A DNA stretch of 18,059 nt, taken from NCBI GenBank assembly GCA_015499985.1, contig JAAAUF010000852.1, forward strand, positions 1 to 18,059. Direction: 5' to 3'. Under the pieces are notes generated by a model that was not told where the DNA came from, did not search any database, and worked only from the letters and a program-made list of their open reading frames with translations. The position numbers were made by a program, and so were the translations under genes. Position 1 is the first letter of the stretch. Every line of letters starts with the position of its first letter. Positions 1 through 8,364 of the stretch are shown here, in pieces. The stretch is from Haplosporangium gracile (Eukaryota; Mortierellomycota; Mortierellomycetes; Mortierellales; Mortierellaceae).

Positions 1-970
1 CATCCTTGGACGACCTCGCCGGCGGTGGCGAAGAGACATTCTTCTTTGCCTGAGCGACAACTTTACTCTTTTTTTGATCATCTTCACTACCACTCCCTTC
101 GGGGTGCCCATAGGCAGGGGTCGAAACCGGCAATGTCACGGTCGAAGCGACAGAGAGAGAAGACAACTTGCGGTGAAGCTCGGGTGGGGGTTGAGAATAG
201 AGGCGTTCTGGGAGTTGGTCCAATGACAGGGGCGTCTTTTCCTTTGCTTTCTTGCTGTCCTCGCCTTCTTTGCAATCGATCTCGCTCCTTTCGGTGGTGG
301 GTGAACTGGTGAGGGTGTTGTTGGCGGCGATGGTGGCGGCGTTGGTGGAGAGTTCAAAGAATTGGACTTGGCCTTGAGGGAATGGGTATCCAGTGACGGG
401 GTCGTGTGTTTGGATCTGGACGGGCGCCTTCTCAGAGTAGTAGACCGTACTATGTCTAATCTCGCTCATCTGCGGTTGAGCCTGTCCTGCTCCACTACCA
501 CCGACAAAAGCCGCAGTGTGTTGTTGTGACGACTGCTGCTGAGAGAGTGGACGCTCATCGTACAAGTACGTGATAACATGCTGTCCTCCATGACCATGAT
601 CATGTCCATGTCCACCATTATGCGTAGTTTCGGGCTCAAACCCACCACGACTGGTAACCGTCAACGTCCCTTCCCCACCACTCTCCTCGACCAACCTCGC
701 ATACCGCCTATCCTCTCGTTGCTTTTTGAAATAAAAGAATACGGCCATGATGATGAACAAGAGGACGATTCCTCCAGCGCTTGCTGCAAGGTAGATATAA
801 GGAATCCCCAAGAAGGACCTATTGATCCAGGACCAGGACCATAAGCCTCCTTTGGGGACGGGGATGAGTTCTATGGGTAGGGCGTAGGTGGTGGTTGTGG
901 TGAAGGATGAGGATAAGAGGAATGTGAGTAAGAGGTGGGGGAAGGTGTAGAGGCATGGTATGGATCGCAT
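1..970 (-). CDS. Small type I membrane protein with kelch-less ectodomain and long tail (3' end outside window)
   Basis: A frame opens at the ATG at 970 and runs without a stop for 323 codons to the window edge, so the C-terminus is missing. The start context is CAACAATG, with A at -3, and a signal peptide follows directly (residues 1-30, ending TTTTTYA). Only about 25 residues precede a strong membrane span (about 56-81), with one possible N-glycosylation site (N50-R-S). KKQREDRR follows the span, so the topology is N-out with a cytoplasmic tail of at least 240 residues. The tail has a His/Gly cluster (H117, H121, H123, H125, H127, H131), a Gln-rich stretch (144-150) and Ser/Pro/Lys-rich low complexity. 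The plan matches the kelch proteins next door minus the propeller. It could be a relative that lost its ectodomain or an unrelated small membrane protein. Function is unknown; the reading frame itself is well supported. Confidence 0.75.
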   Translation of the reverse strand, partial: MRSIPCLYTFPHLLLTFLLSSSFTTTTTYALPIELIPVPKGGLWSWSWINRSFLGIPYIYLAASAGGIVLLFIIMAVFFYFKKQREDRRYARLVEESGGEGTLTVTSRGGFEPETTHNGGHGHDHGHGGQHVITYLYDERPLSQQQSSQQHTAAFVGGSGAGQAQPQMSEIRHSTVYYSEKAPVQIQTHDPVTGYPFPQGQVQFFELSTNAATIAANNTLTSSPTTERSEIDCKEGEDSKKAKEKTPLSLDQLPERLYSQPPPELHRKLSSLSVASTVTLPVSTPAYGHPEGSGSEDDQKKSKVVAQAKKNVSSPPPARSSKD

Positions 971-1216
971 TGTTGAAAGAGAAAAAGGTGGTGTCTGTTC
1001 TTTCTGTGTGTTTGTTTTGGTGGTTGAAGGGAAGAATGAATAGTATTAGAGAGAAAGAATTCAAGCTGAGTTTGGTGATGTTAGTTGAGATGATGAGAAA
1101 GGTGAAAGAGACAATGGAAGTGTGACAATGGGATAGGTGGCCGAAAGAGAAAAGATGAGAAATGAAAAAAAGAGGGAATACAAAGAACAGAGAAGAGGGA
1201 TACTAGAAATCCAATA

Positions 1217-1248
1217 GAAGAAAGAAGAAAGAAGAAAGAAGAAAGAAG
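1217..1248. repeat. GAAGAAA heptamer microsatellite
   Basis: Four exact tandem copies of GAAGAAA at 1217-1244 followed by a partial GAAG. It lies about 250 bp upstream of the ATG at 970, within a purine-rich stretch. Confidence 0.85.
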
Positions 1249-2296
1249 CAAGAAAACAAAAACAAAAAAGTGTAGATCCAGCCGCGAACAATAAAGAGGG
1301 CGAGAGTCGGGCTATTGTAGTTATCGCTCTATGTATGATCTGTCGTCTGTCCATTCGGAAGTGGTGCATTGCCTCAGCTCATGTGCCTCAGCCTCGCTTC
1401 GCCCACAGGGGGAGAAACACACAGCAATGTCTCATTTCCTTCCAGGGCAGGCAGACGAGAAAAAGAAAAGGAAAACAGCCTGATATATGTCTCCTGCCCA
1501 GTGGCTGTGCTAAATAAAATGGGTTCTCTTCCGTCTATGTTTCTTCTGGTGTTTTGTCTTGGATGGATAAAGCGCCCCTCTTGGAGATAACTACTCCTCC
1601 TTGCCTGCCACTCGGGAAACTGCAAAAAAAGTAGAAGGCGCTGACTGACTGATACGCGATTCTTCATCTGTTTCCTAAAGCCCCTCTTTGGTAAAGCAAG
1701 ACAACCTTCTATATATCTCTCAGGTTATCATTGCAGAAGCTGTGACAACGCGAGGGAAAAAAAAAAAGTGGTGGGCCAAGGGCAGGCATGAACGGAGCTG
1801 TCTTACGCAAGAACGAAACAGAAGAAAAGATAATAGAAAAGGAAAAAGAAGGCAAAAAGCGAACGAATCGCAAAACGCAAAAAGTAGAGGGAAGGAGACA
1901 TCTTTGTTGTTGTTCTTTCGCCGGGTAAAAATAAAAAATACAGGGAGAGAAGGGGCTTAACTGAGCCCACAGGGGAGTAAGAAGACTTAGCGCATTGGGC
2001 GATGCAAAAGGCAAGGCAACTCTTTTCCATTACCTTAAGTCCACAACAGCGAGACAGAAAAGAGGAAGGAGAGCAAAGTGATAGGGACAGAGAGCGAGGA
2101 GAGAGACCGGCTTTCTATCTCTTAAAAGTGCGAATGAAGGCATTGCTCAGGAGATAGGATGATCATCTACTTCCTCCTTTCAGACTTTTTCTCTTTATCG
2201 GCGGCACCAATGCTTGGTGCGACATGGCCTGGATTATTTTGGATCTTGTTTGATGAGCTCGGTCCATTTCAGTACTGGCTTTTTCTTCCATGTTTC

Positions 2297-2302
2297 TTTA
2301 TT
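2297..2302 (-). terminator. Candidate polyadenylation signal (AATAAA)
   Basis: The minus strand reads AATAAA immediately after the TAA stop at 2305-2303. The hexamer is AT-rich and could occur by chance, and its distance from the stop is very short. Confidence 0.3.
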
Positions 2303-4381
2303 TTATTCTTCAACTTTGAGGATTTGAGGATGTCGGGCGGGGACAACCAAGTTCTCGTACTCGCTCAAATCCAACGAATCAATATAATTAACCTTCTTAG
2401 CAAGGATCTGAGGATTTCTTCTCTTCCCCCTGTCGACCTTCGTCTCGCCTTCTGTGGCCAATGCAACCGCTGCTGCTGCCCATTGTTCATCCAACGCACT
2501 CGATACCACCGATTCTCCCCCTGGTACAATCGATACCGCGCTTGTTTGTGTACTCGGAGCCTGCGATTGTGTGGATGTCTGTACGAGTGGAGATGTTGTG
2601 AACGCAGCTGCGATGGACATGATGCTGGTATTGGAAAGGGCGTTGTTGTGGAGTGTGATAGATGAGGTAGTTGGAGAGTAGGGTATTAGACAGATCGTCG
2701 AGGGGCTCATGTGCGGCTCTTCCTGTTGCTGCTGCTGCTTTTCCTGAGAAGAGGACAGTGACGAGGGCGAGATAACGTCTGTTGGATTGTGGATCTGGAC
2801 CATTTGGAAGATGGGCCCTACCTCGGACGAGTTAGCCGACTCGAGTTGGACAAACTTGGGTTTTCCGATCCTGAACCCGTATCCGGAAAGGGCATTGCTC
2901 TTGAGACTGGTTCTAGTATCGTCCCGGTTCTCAGTACTGTGATGACTATTGTGGTCATCGCCATCGTCGTCATCGTCGTCTCCACTATGGCTCTGTCTAT
3001 TCAAAGTCGCGTTTTCTGCGACGCTACTTTGTGCTGGGGCGACTGCTGCATTAGTCAGGTTCCGGTGATCAAAAGGTGGTAGCGAGTCGTCTTTCTTCTT
3101 CAACAGCTTCCATGTCCACTCCTTCTTGGCTTTCATCCGGCAGACGTAAAACAATCCTGCTGCACCGGCCAGTACCACCGCGAGTCCTGCAACTGCTCCT
3201 CCAACAACCGCTTCAATCGATGCTTCATGCTGTGTGGGGGTCGTGGTTGCCGACGCCTTTGGATGTCCTGTTGGGGTTGCAGTTGTTGTGTTTGCTTGAG
3301 ACGATGTGGTCGAAGGAAGGATGATAGGGTCGGGTGAAAAAGTAGATTGCCACTGCTTGGTCTTCAGGTTAAAGACGATCGTGATCTCCTTGTCAATGAC
3401 CTTGAACTCTTCATCGTCCTTGTCCCACTGTGCTCCACTCCATGCAACAAACATATCATTCGTCACTGCGCAACAAGGGTAGGCACGACCAAGAGGTGGA
3501 CGAGCCACCTTTTGCTGTGTCCAGGTCAAGGTCGCAACGTCCAGGATATGCAGGTCCGACAGAGGTGCATAGTTCTTGTCGGCCCCTCCAAACAGAATGA
3601 TCTGTGACCCATTGTAGGCCTCGACCATACAATGTCCATATCGTGCCGCCGGAGAATAGGTCCCGCCCATGCTAAGAAAGATTGGATTCTGTGGGTTGAA
3701 CTCGTACAGCGTCTCGGAATAGGTCGAAGGGTTGGACCGAACGAATCCTCCATAGGCAACGACGACGTTCAAAGCTGTGCTCCAGACTGCGGCGTATCCT
3801 CCATCGAGCGGCAGGCGCGTAGACTCGCGCATTGGGTTCATGACTGTCGGGACTGAAGGATCATACCGCATGGCGCCAAGGACGCTGTTGTCCGTGGCGT
3901 TGACATACCCATTGATGATATAGACCTGCTTCTGAGTCGGATCAAAGACCATAGGCATATTAGGGTTCTGGTTCAAAGTCGGATCAAGCGTCGGTTTACT
4001 CCACTGGGCGTTCCTGAACGTGTAAGTATACACGGTCCGATTAAAGATCATGAGCCATTCCGAGTTGTTATTGATAAGTGTACTGGTAGTGCCCTGAGAA
4101 GGAAACCTGCTGGCGATGGAGATGAAGACGGGTGAGGAGGTTGACCAAGGTCGGGAGAGGTCTAGGTAGAAGGTTTGGTCGGAATTGACCGCATTTGTGT
4201 TGGTTTTCCCACCGTGGACGTAGAGGGCTACTTTTTCGATAAAGTTGGAGTGGCTGTAGAAGTATGGGATTGGAGTGAATGCTTGTTGGGCTTTTGTCGG
4301 GGTGGAGAGGAGGAGGAAGGAGGCGAGGGGTACGAGTGACAGGGAAAGACAAGATATGCAAAAGGTTTGACTCCACCGCAT
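2303..4381 (-). CDS. Kelch/galactose-oxidase-type propeller single-pass membrane protein
   Basis: A single-exon ORF of 692 residues with ATG in a good context (ACAATG) and a signal peptide at about 1-31. The ectodomain at 33-350 carries kelch-type signatures: ALYVHGG (52-58), VAYGGF (208-213), ARYGHCMVEAYNG (246-258), ILFGG (262-266) and membrane-proximal NLKTKQWQS (338-346). A Ser/Thr/Pro stalk (355-386) leads to one membrane span (about 391-414) ending in CRMKAKK. The cytoplasmic tail of about 278 residues holds a run of acidic residues (468-476), a polyglutamine stretch (near 549) and short motifs LESAN, RRNPQIL and DLSEY. Several N-x-S/T sites lie only in the ectodomain, which supports the topology. 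Kelch propellers usually bind ligands. Nothing resembling the galactose oxidase Cys-Tyr centre could be identified, so no enzyme activity is assigned. The nearest neighbours are paralogues on the same strand. Confidence 0.9.
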   Translation of the reverse strand: MRWSQTFCISCLSLSLVPLASFLLLSTPTKAQQAFTPIPYFYSHSNFIEKVALYVHGGKTNTNAVNSDQTFYLDLSRPWSTSSPVFISIASRFPSQGTTSTLINNNSEWLMIFNRTVYTYTFRNAQWSKPTLDPTLNQNPNMPMVFDPTQKQVYIINGYVNATDNSVLGAMRYDPSVPTVMNPMRESTRLPLDGGYAAVWSTALNVVVAYGGFVRSNPSTYSETLYEFNPQNPIFLSMGGTYSPAARYGHCMVEAYNGSQIILFGGADKNYAPLSDLHILDVATLTWTQQKVARPPLGRAYPCCAVTNDMFVAWSGAQWDKDDEEFKVIDKEITIVFNLKTKQWQSTFSPDPIILPSTTSSQANTTTATPTGHPKASATTTPTQHEASIEAVVGGAVAGLAVVLAGAAGLFYVCRMKAKKEWTWKLLKKKDDSLPPFDHRNLTNAAVAPAQSSVAENATLNRQSHSGDDDDDDGDDHNSHHSTENRDDTRTSLKSNALSGYGFRIGKPKFVQLESANSSEVGPIFQMVQIHNPTDVISPSSLSSSQEKQQQQQEEPHMSPSTICLIPYSPTTSSITLHNNALSNTSIMSIAAAFTTSPLVQTSTQSQAPSTQTSAVSIVPGGESVVSSALDEQWAAAAVALATEGETKVDRGKRRNPQILAKKVNYIDSLDLSEYENLVVPARHPQILKVEE

Positions 4382-4614
4382 TGTTTGAAGATTATATGTG
4401 TTAAGTGGGGAGGGTGCACAAGAGAAAGTTTAGCGGTACAGAGGGTGAGGAAAAAGAAAAAAAAACGAAAAAGAAGAGAGAGGCGAAAAGTTAAGAAAAA
4501 TGAGTTTGAAACTACCCATGCTCTTTGGGTGTGGCTCTTGACAAAGTTACCAATGGCAAAGGGAAAAAGAAAGGGTTGATGCGCAATTGGGTTATCAACT
4601 ACACAAGCATACAT

Positions 4615-4637
4615 CCAGCCAGCCAGCCAGCCAGCCA
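4615..4637. repeat. CCAG tetranucleotide microsatellite
   Basis: Five exact tandem CCAG copies at 4615-4634 followed by CCA, about 230 bp upstream of the ATG at 4381. Confidence 0.85.
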
Positions 4638-4961
4638 ACCCGCAAGAAAAGCATGACAAATGAGGCAAGAATCATCCGCGGGACATGCTGTCATGCAAAA
4701 AGGAAAGAAATAGACACCGCCGGGTTTAAAAGGGACAACTTAGAAGGACGAAGAAGCAAAATTAAAAAGTGGGCTTACGGTCGAGACATCAAAGAATGCA
4801 AAAAGGGGGAGACGGAGCCCTAGAAAGAAGTTCACCCAGCTGCACACAGGCATACAGCCATAAAAGCATAAGCAGAGTTAACTCCTATGCGTCGAGATAA
4901 CGAGCACAATATCGAGAAGACCACCATCCATGGCTCGTCGTCGCTCCCTCTCTCGTCTCGT

Positions 4962-4962
<1 letters not shown>

Positions 4963-4998
<36 letters not shown>
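4963..4998. repeat. TTG trinucleotide microsatellite
   Basis: Twelve perfect TTG units (CAA on the minus strand) followed by a short T run. It lies about 230 bp downstream of the stop of the 5228-7354 gene, so it may be in that gene's 3' flank or UTR. Confidence 0.9.
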
Positions 4999-5001
<3 letters not shown>

Positions 5002-5220
5002 TTCTTCCACGGTTGATTTTCGCCACTCCTTTTCTTTCCAACCCTTTCATGCTACGAAAAGTGTCAAGATAAAAAATGATGAGCAATCCTTCACCCTCCT
5101 TCATCAACACAGCCCCCTTACCAGTTTAGGCAAACAAAACACGCACAGAAATACCCAGAAAAAACAGTAAACCCTTGTTTTCGTCCTTTTTTTTTGGCCT
5201 TTGTTTGTACTGTACATTAA

Positions 5221-5226
5221 TTTATT
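5221..5226 (-). terminator. Candidate polyadenylation signal (AATAAA)
   Basis: The minus strand reads AATAAA one base after the TAA stop at 5230-5228, much as in the next paralogue downstream. Support is positional only. Confidence 0.3.
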
Positions 5227-5227
5227 T

Positions 5228-7354
5228 TTAGTGCGCAACTAGTTGTTGCTGTTCCTGCTCCCGCTCCTGCTCCCGTTCCTGCTCCTGTTCCTTCTGCTGT
5301 TGCTGTTCCCGAATAAACTGCACATAATTGAGATACTCCCTCAAATCCATCTCTGTCGATGTGAGTGGAAGCGAACCTGACTGACTCGTCTGTGCCCCCC
5401 CTCCCCCGACACCTAGACCACCACTCCCGACGATGTCATTCGTAAACGTCGACGACGCCCAATCAAGCTCGTGGGTGTTGGACGCGTTAGAGCCTGCGAC
5501 CGCATTGGCGATCGACGACGTAACCCTGGAACCGGAACTGATTGTTCGGCCAGGGAGGGAGTCGACGGGGGTGATTGCTGACGTGGGGGAAGCCAGATCG
5601 TCATCTACTTCCCTCTCTTCTTCATCTTCTTCATCTTGGCCTTCTAGTGGCATGTAGGCCACTGCCACAGATGCGGTGGAAGCGACGGAAAATCGTGCAG
5701 GGAGGGCGGGACGAAGAGCGTAGGTGTATGCTGTTGAGCCGGCACAAGTAAGAGGATGAGGAAGAGGAAGTTGTGGACGAGGGCCTGGAATTGGTCTCAC
5801 CATGTGCAGGGCTGCCGATGGTGGCGCTAGTGCTGCGTCCGAGGAGAAGGAGGTGAGAGTATTGGAGTGCTTGGCTTGATGAAATGTGTGTGGGGCTACA
5901 CCGAATCCATTATCACTGTACATGCTACTGTCACCAACTGCTCTTCCACCAGTTAGGTCGCCATGTATGCTGGTCTTGTCACCTCCTTCATCTTTGAAGG
6001 ATCGATCCATCATCGGCGTCGGCGTTGTCGTCACGGAAACTGTAGTAGCAGCAGCGGCGTTCTTCCGTCGGCGTCGGCACCAATAGACTCCAACCCCAAT
6101 AGCCATCAACAGCAAGCCCAATATAATCCCTCCCGCAAGAGAAATAAGCGTTACCACGGTCGGGCTCAGTCGTCCTCCGGTCCCAGTACTTGTTGGCGTC
6201 GGCGTCGCGGTTGGCGTTGCGGTGACCAAAGGTGGAGGCGCATAGGGCTCTGGATGGTACCTCGACTGCCATTGAAGTGTCTTGAGATTATAGACGATCG
6301 TGATGTTCTGACTCACTGCTGACGCAAATTTGGTCTGTGAGTCCGAGATGACTCCACCCCAGGCAACAAACAGGTCATTGGTGACGGCACAGGCAGTATA
6401 CGCGCGTGCTGCAGTTGCACCTCCATCAGTACCCCTGGTCCATTTGAGGGTAACGACATCGAGGATGTAGATGTCTCCGAGGGCCCTACCGATTTGGTCG
6501 AACCCGCCAAAGAGAACCATCTTGGTCCCGTTATAGGCCTCGACCATGCAATGACCATAGCGCGCAGACGGGACGGCGCCAGAGTCCGGGGCATTTCTAA
6601 GGGCTGGAGTGCTATCCCCCGCAGAGACGTTGGGTTCGTAGATGAACAGGGTCCGTTGGGCCACATAAGAAATGGAGCTGTCAAGGGTATACCCTCCAAA
6701 CACAAACGCAGCCTTCCTTATCCTATTCCAAACAGACGTAAAGGACCCATCTAGAGGAGCGACCAGGGGTTGACTAAAGATGCGTTGTTGGGCAGTATCA
6801 AACCGCAATGACCCCAACACAGTCCTATTATCAACCCATCCATTCAGCACAAAGAACTGGCTATCATCAGGATTGACCACCGCGGGAAGATCAACTCGAG
6901 GGGTCACAAACTCTGAAGACCCCAAGGTGGTCCAGATTCGGGGTTGGAGATCAAAGGTATAGATGGTTGAGTTGTAGACCCCCAGCCATTTGGTATTGTT
7001 GTAAGTCAAACCGCTCAGGGCTCCCATGACCGGGTACCCATCAGGCAGTTGGACAAAGGCTGGTTGGGCGGTGGTCCAGTTCTGGGAGAGGTCGATGTAG
7101 AATGCTTGGGAGGAGGGAATAGAGTTGATGTTAACGATCCCGCCATGGATATAGAGTGCTTGGTGTTCGATGAAGGCTGAGTGGGAGTAATAGAAGGATC
7201 TGGGTGTGTATGGCAGTGGTGATGTTGGTGCTTGTGTTGGCGATGGAGGTGGGAGTGGGGTCGGAGATGATTGTGCGAGAGTGGATGTTTTGGAAGGGTG
7301 GTTGTAAGTAAACAAGAGTGCGGATGCAAGAATAAAGACCCATGCTCTTCGCAT
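5228..7354 (-). CDS. Kelch/galactose-oxidase-type propeller single-pass membrane protein
   Basis: A single-exon ORF of 708 residues. Its signal peptide (about 1-27) is followed by a Pro-rich spacer (30-50) absent from its paralogues. The propeller ectodomain (about 51-365) shows ALYIHGG (66-72), FVFGGY (217-222), ARYGHCMVEAYNG (264-276), LFGGF (281-285), VAWGG (330-334) and NLKTLQWQS (356-364). A TPTATPTPTSTGTG stalk precedes the span at about 399-425, which is followed by RRRRK. The tail of about 280 residues includes an acidic run (DEEDEEE), a Gly-rich patch, DLREYLNYV, and a Gln/Glu/Arg-repeat C-terminus (683-705) likely to form a charged helix or coiled coil. It is the best aligning template for the broken copy at 11559-13081. 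Ligand and signalling role are unknown. The good start context (GTCATG) and immediate signal peptide favour this ATG. Confidence 0.9.
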   Translation of the reverse strand: MRRAWVFILASALLFTYNHPSKTSTLAQSSPTPLPPPSPTQAPTSPLPYTPRSFYYSHSAFIEHQALYIHGGIVNINSIPSSQAFYIDLSQNWTTAQPAFVQLPDGYPVMGALSGLTYNNTKWLGVYNSTIYTFDLQPRIWTTLGSSEFVTPRVDLPAVVNPDDSQFFVLNGWVDNRTVLGSLRFDTAQQRIFSQPLVAPLDGSFTSVWNRIRKAAFVFGGYTLDSSISYVAQRTLFIYEPNVSAGDSTPALRNAPDSGAVPSARYGHCMVEAYNGTKMVLFGGFDQIGRALGDIYILDVVTLKWTRGTDGGATAARAYTACAVTNDLFVAWGGVISDSQTKFASAVSQNITIVYNLKTLQWQSRYHPEPYAPPPLVTATPTATPTPTSTGTGGRLSPTVVTLISLAGGIILGLLLMAIGVGVYWCRRRRKNAAAATTVSVTTTPTPMMDRSFKDEGGDKTSIHGDLTGGRAVGDSSMYSDNGFGVAPHTFHQAKHSNTLTSFSSDAALAPPSAALHMVRPIPGPRPQLPLPHPLTCAGSTAYTYALRPALPARFSVASTASVAVAYMPLEGQDEEDEEEREVDDDLASPTSAITPVDSLPGRTISSGSRVTSSIANAVAGSNASNTHELDWASSTFTNDIVGSGGLGVGGGGAQTSQSGSLPLTSTEMDLREYLNYVQFIREQQQQKEQEQEREQEREQEQQQLVAH

Positions 7355-8364
7355 GACGGAAAAAAAGGGGAAATAGGAGAGAGAAAGAAGAAGAGGCGTT
7401 GTCTGCTTTGTTGTTGAAGTCTAAACAAAAAAGTGTAGAAGCGAAATGAAAAAAGAGGGTGGGAGTGGTGATTTGCGGTAGTAGGCAATGGTAACAGTGG
7501 TGGTGGTGGTGGTGGTGGTGGTGACAGTGGTGACAGTGGTGACAGTGGTGACAGTGGTGACAGTGGTTCGTAATGGTGTCAGTGCTGGAAATGTTGGTGG
7601 GAAGGGAAGGATGGATTTTTTTATCGAGTGAATTTTTCTCGGCCTCCCTGGCAAAGTGAGTTGGTTGATAAAGGATGCGCCTCTTCTTCTCGCACTGCCC
7701 TCTGAGGTTTACATGTCCGACCTTCGCCCGAAGGTAAAAGTTAAAAGCGAAAAGACAGGTAGAGTAGACAGAGACCATGCGTGGGTGTTGCAGAGTTCAA
7801 CAAAACGGGTGTGCAGGCGGGCTAAAAAGAAAGAACGAACAGGTTCAAGGGCCTATTTATGGCATCTACCCAACGAACAACAACAACAGAATGTTGTCAA
7901 CAATCGAAAAGAAAAACGAGCCCACGGCGTACAGAACGTACACAAACAAAACTAATCGAAAATAATATGCGCCTCCGCTCTCGTTTTTTGTTTCGTTTTA
8001 AGACCATGACATTCGCACGAACCATTGCGATCTTCAAAAGCACTCATTGCATCAATGTGACGCTCTTGTAAATCCAGGAGGTTTGCAGATGGATCCATCC
8101 CGGTCCACTTTCGCACTCACTGCAACATTCCTAAGTCGCAATTGCTTCTCCTTGTCCTTGATACTGGCAGCAGGCGGGTGTTAACACATGAAGGAATGGG
8201 GCAGTGCACCCTTTGTTTTTTTAAAGTTTTTCTTTAGGCGTGTGGGTTTTGCAGTGCCATTTCTATTCCTCTGCAGATTTCGACTCAGGAACAACAATCA
8301 TCGCTCTCTCACACACAAGAAACGCACTACTGTCTGAGTTTTTATCTTTACGTGCGTGTTTCTG
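7355..8364. other. Intergenic between two kelch genes
   Basis: The part next to 7354 is the leader and promoter region of the 5228-7354 gene and contains a TGG/TGACAGTGG tandem repeat. The remainder is AT-rich 3' flank of the gene ending at 8365. Long ORFs here (for example on the minus strand 7131-7778) are repeat-driven His/Thr-rich translations or read into the coding region out of frame. No additional gene is supported. Confidence 0.5.
7498..7566. repeat. TGG microsatellite joined to TGACAGTGG minisatellite
   Basis: Eight TGG units at 7498-7521 run directly into five exact copies of the 9-mer TGACAGTGG at 7522-7566. The 9-mer ends in the TGG unit, so it probably arose from it. It sits 144-212 bp upstream of the ATG at 7354, in the presumed leader or promoter. 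Confidence 0.95.

Larger units (their letters stand above)
971..2302. other. Intergenic: leader of the 1-970 gene and 3' flank of the 2303-4381 gene
   Basis: No convincing gene is seen. The half nearer 970 is purine-rich on the plus strand, hence CT-rich on the strand that would be the leader and promoter of the 1-970 gene, a common fungal promoter composition. It holds a GAAGAAA repeat. The remaining ORFs here are low-complexity Arg/Lys or Phe/Ser/Leu translations with no domain-like pattern. Confidence 0.5.
4382..5227. other. Intergenic between two kelch genes
   Basis: It holds the purine-rich (plus strand) leader and promoter region of the 2303-4381 gene and the 3' flank of the 5228-7354 gene. 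Two microsatellites are visible, CCAG and TTG. No further gene is seen; small ORFs reflect the repeats, such as poly-Val or poly-Thr from the TTG run. Confidence 0.5.

Noticed and set aside
4832..5110. Poly-Thr minus-strand ORF
   Set aside because: The Thr run is only the TTG microsatellite read on the other strand; the flanks have no coding character.
5228..7354. Galactose oxidase enzyme
   Set aside because: The kelch-type propeller is what such domain names often reflect, but no thioether Cys-Tyr or copper ligand arrangement could be identified, and the protein has a membrane span and long tail.
7131..7778. A 215-residue minus-strand ORF with His/Thr-rich repeats
   Set aside because: Its composition comes from the TGG/TGACAGTGG repeat, and it reads into the signal peptide region of the kelch gene out of frame.
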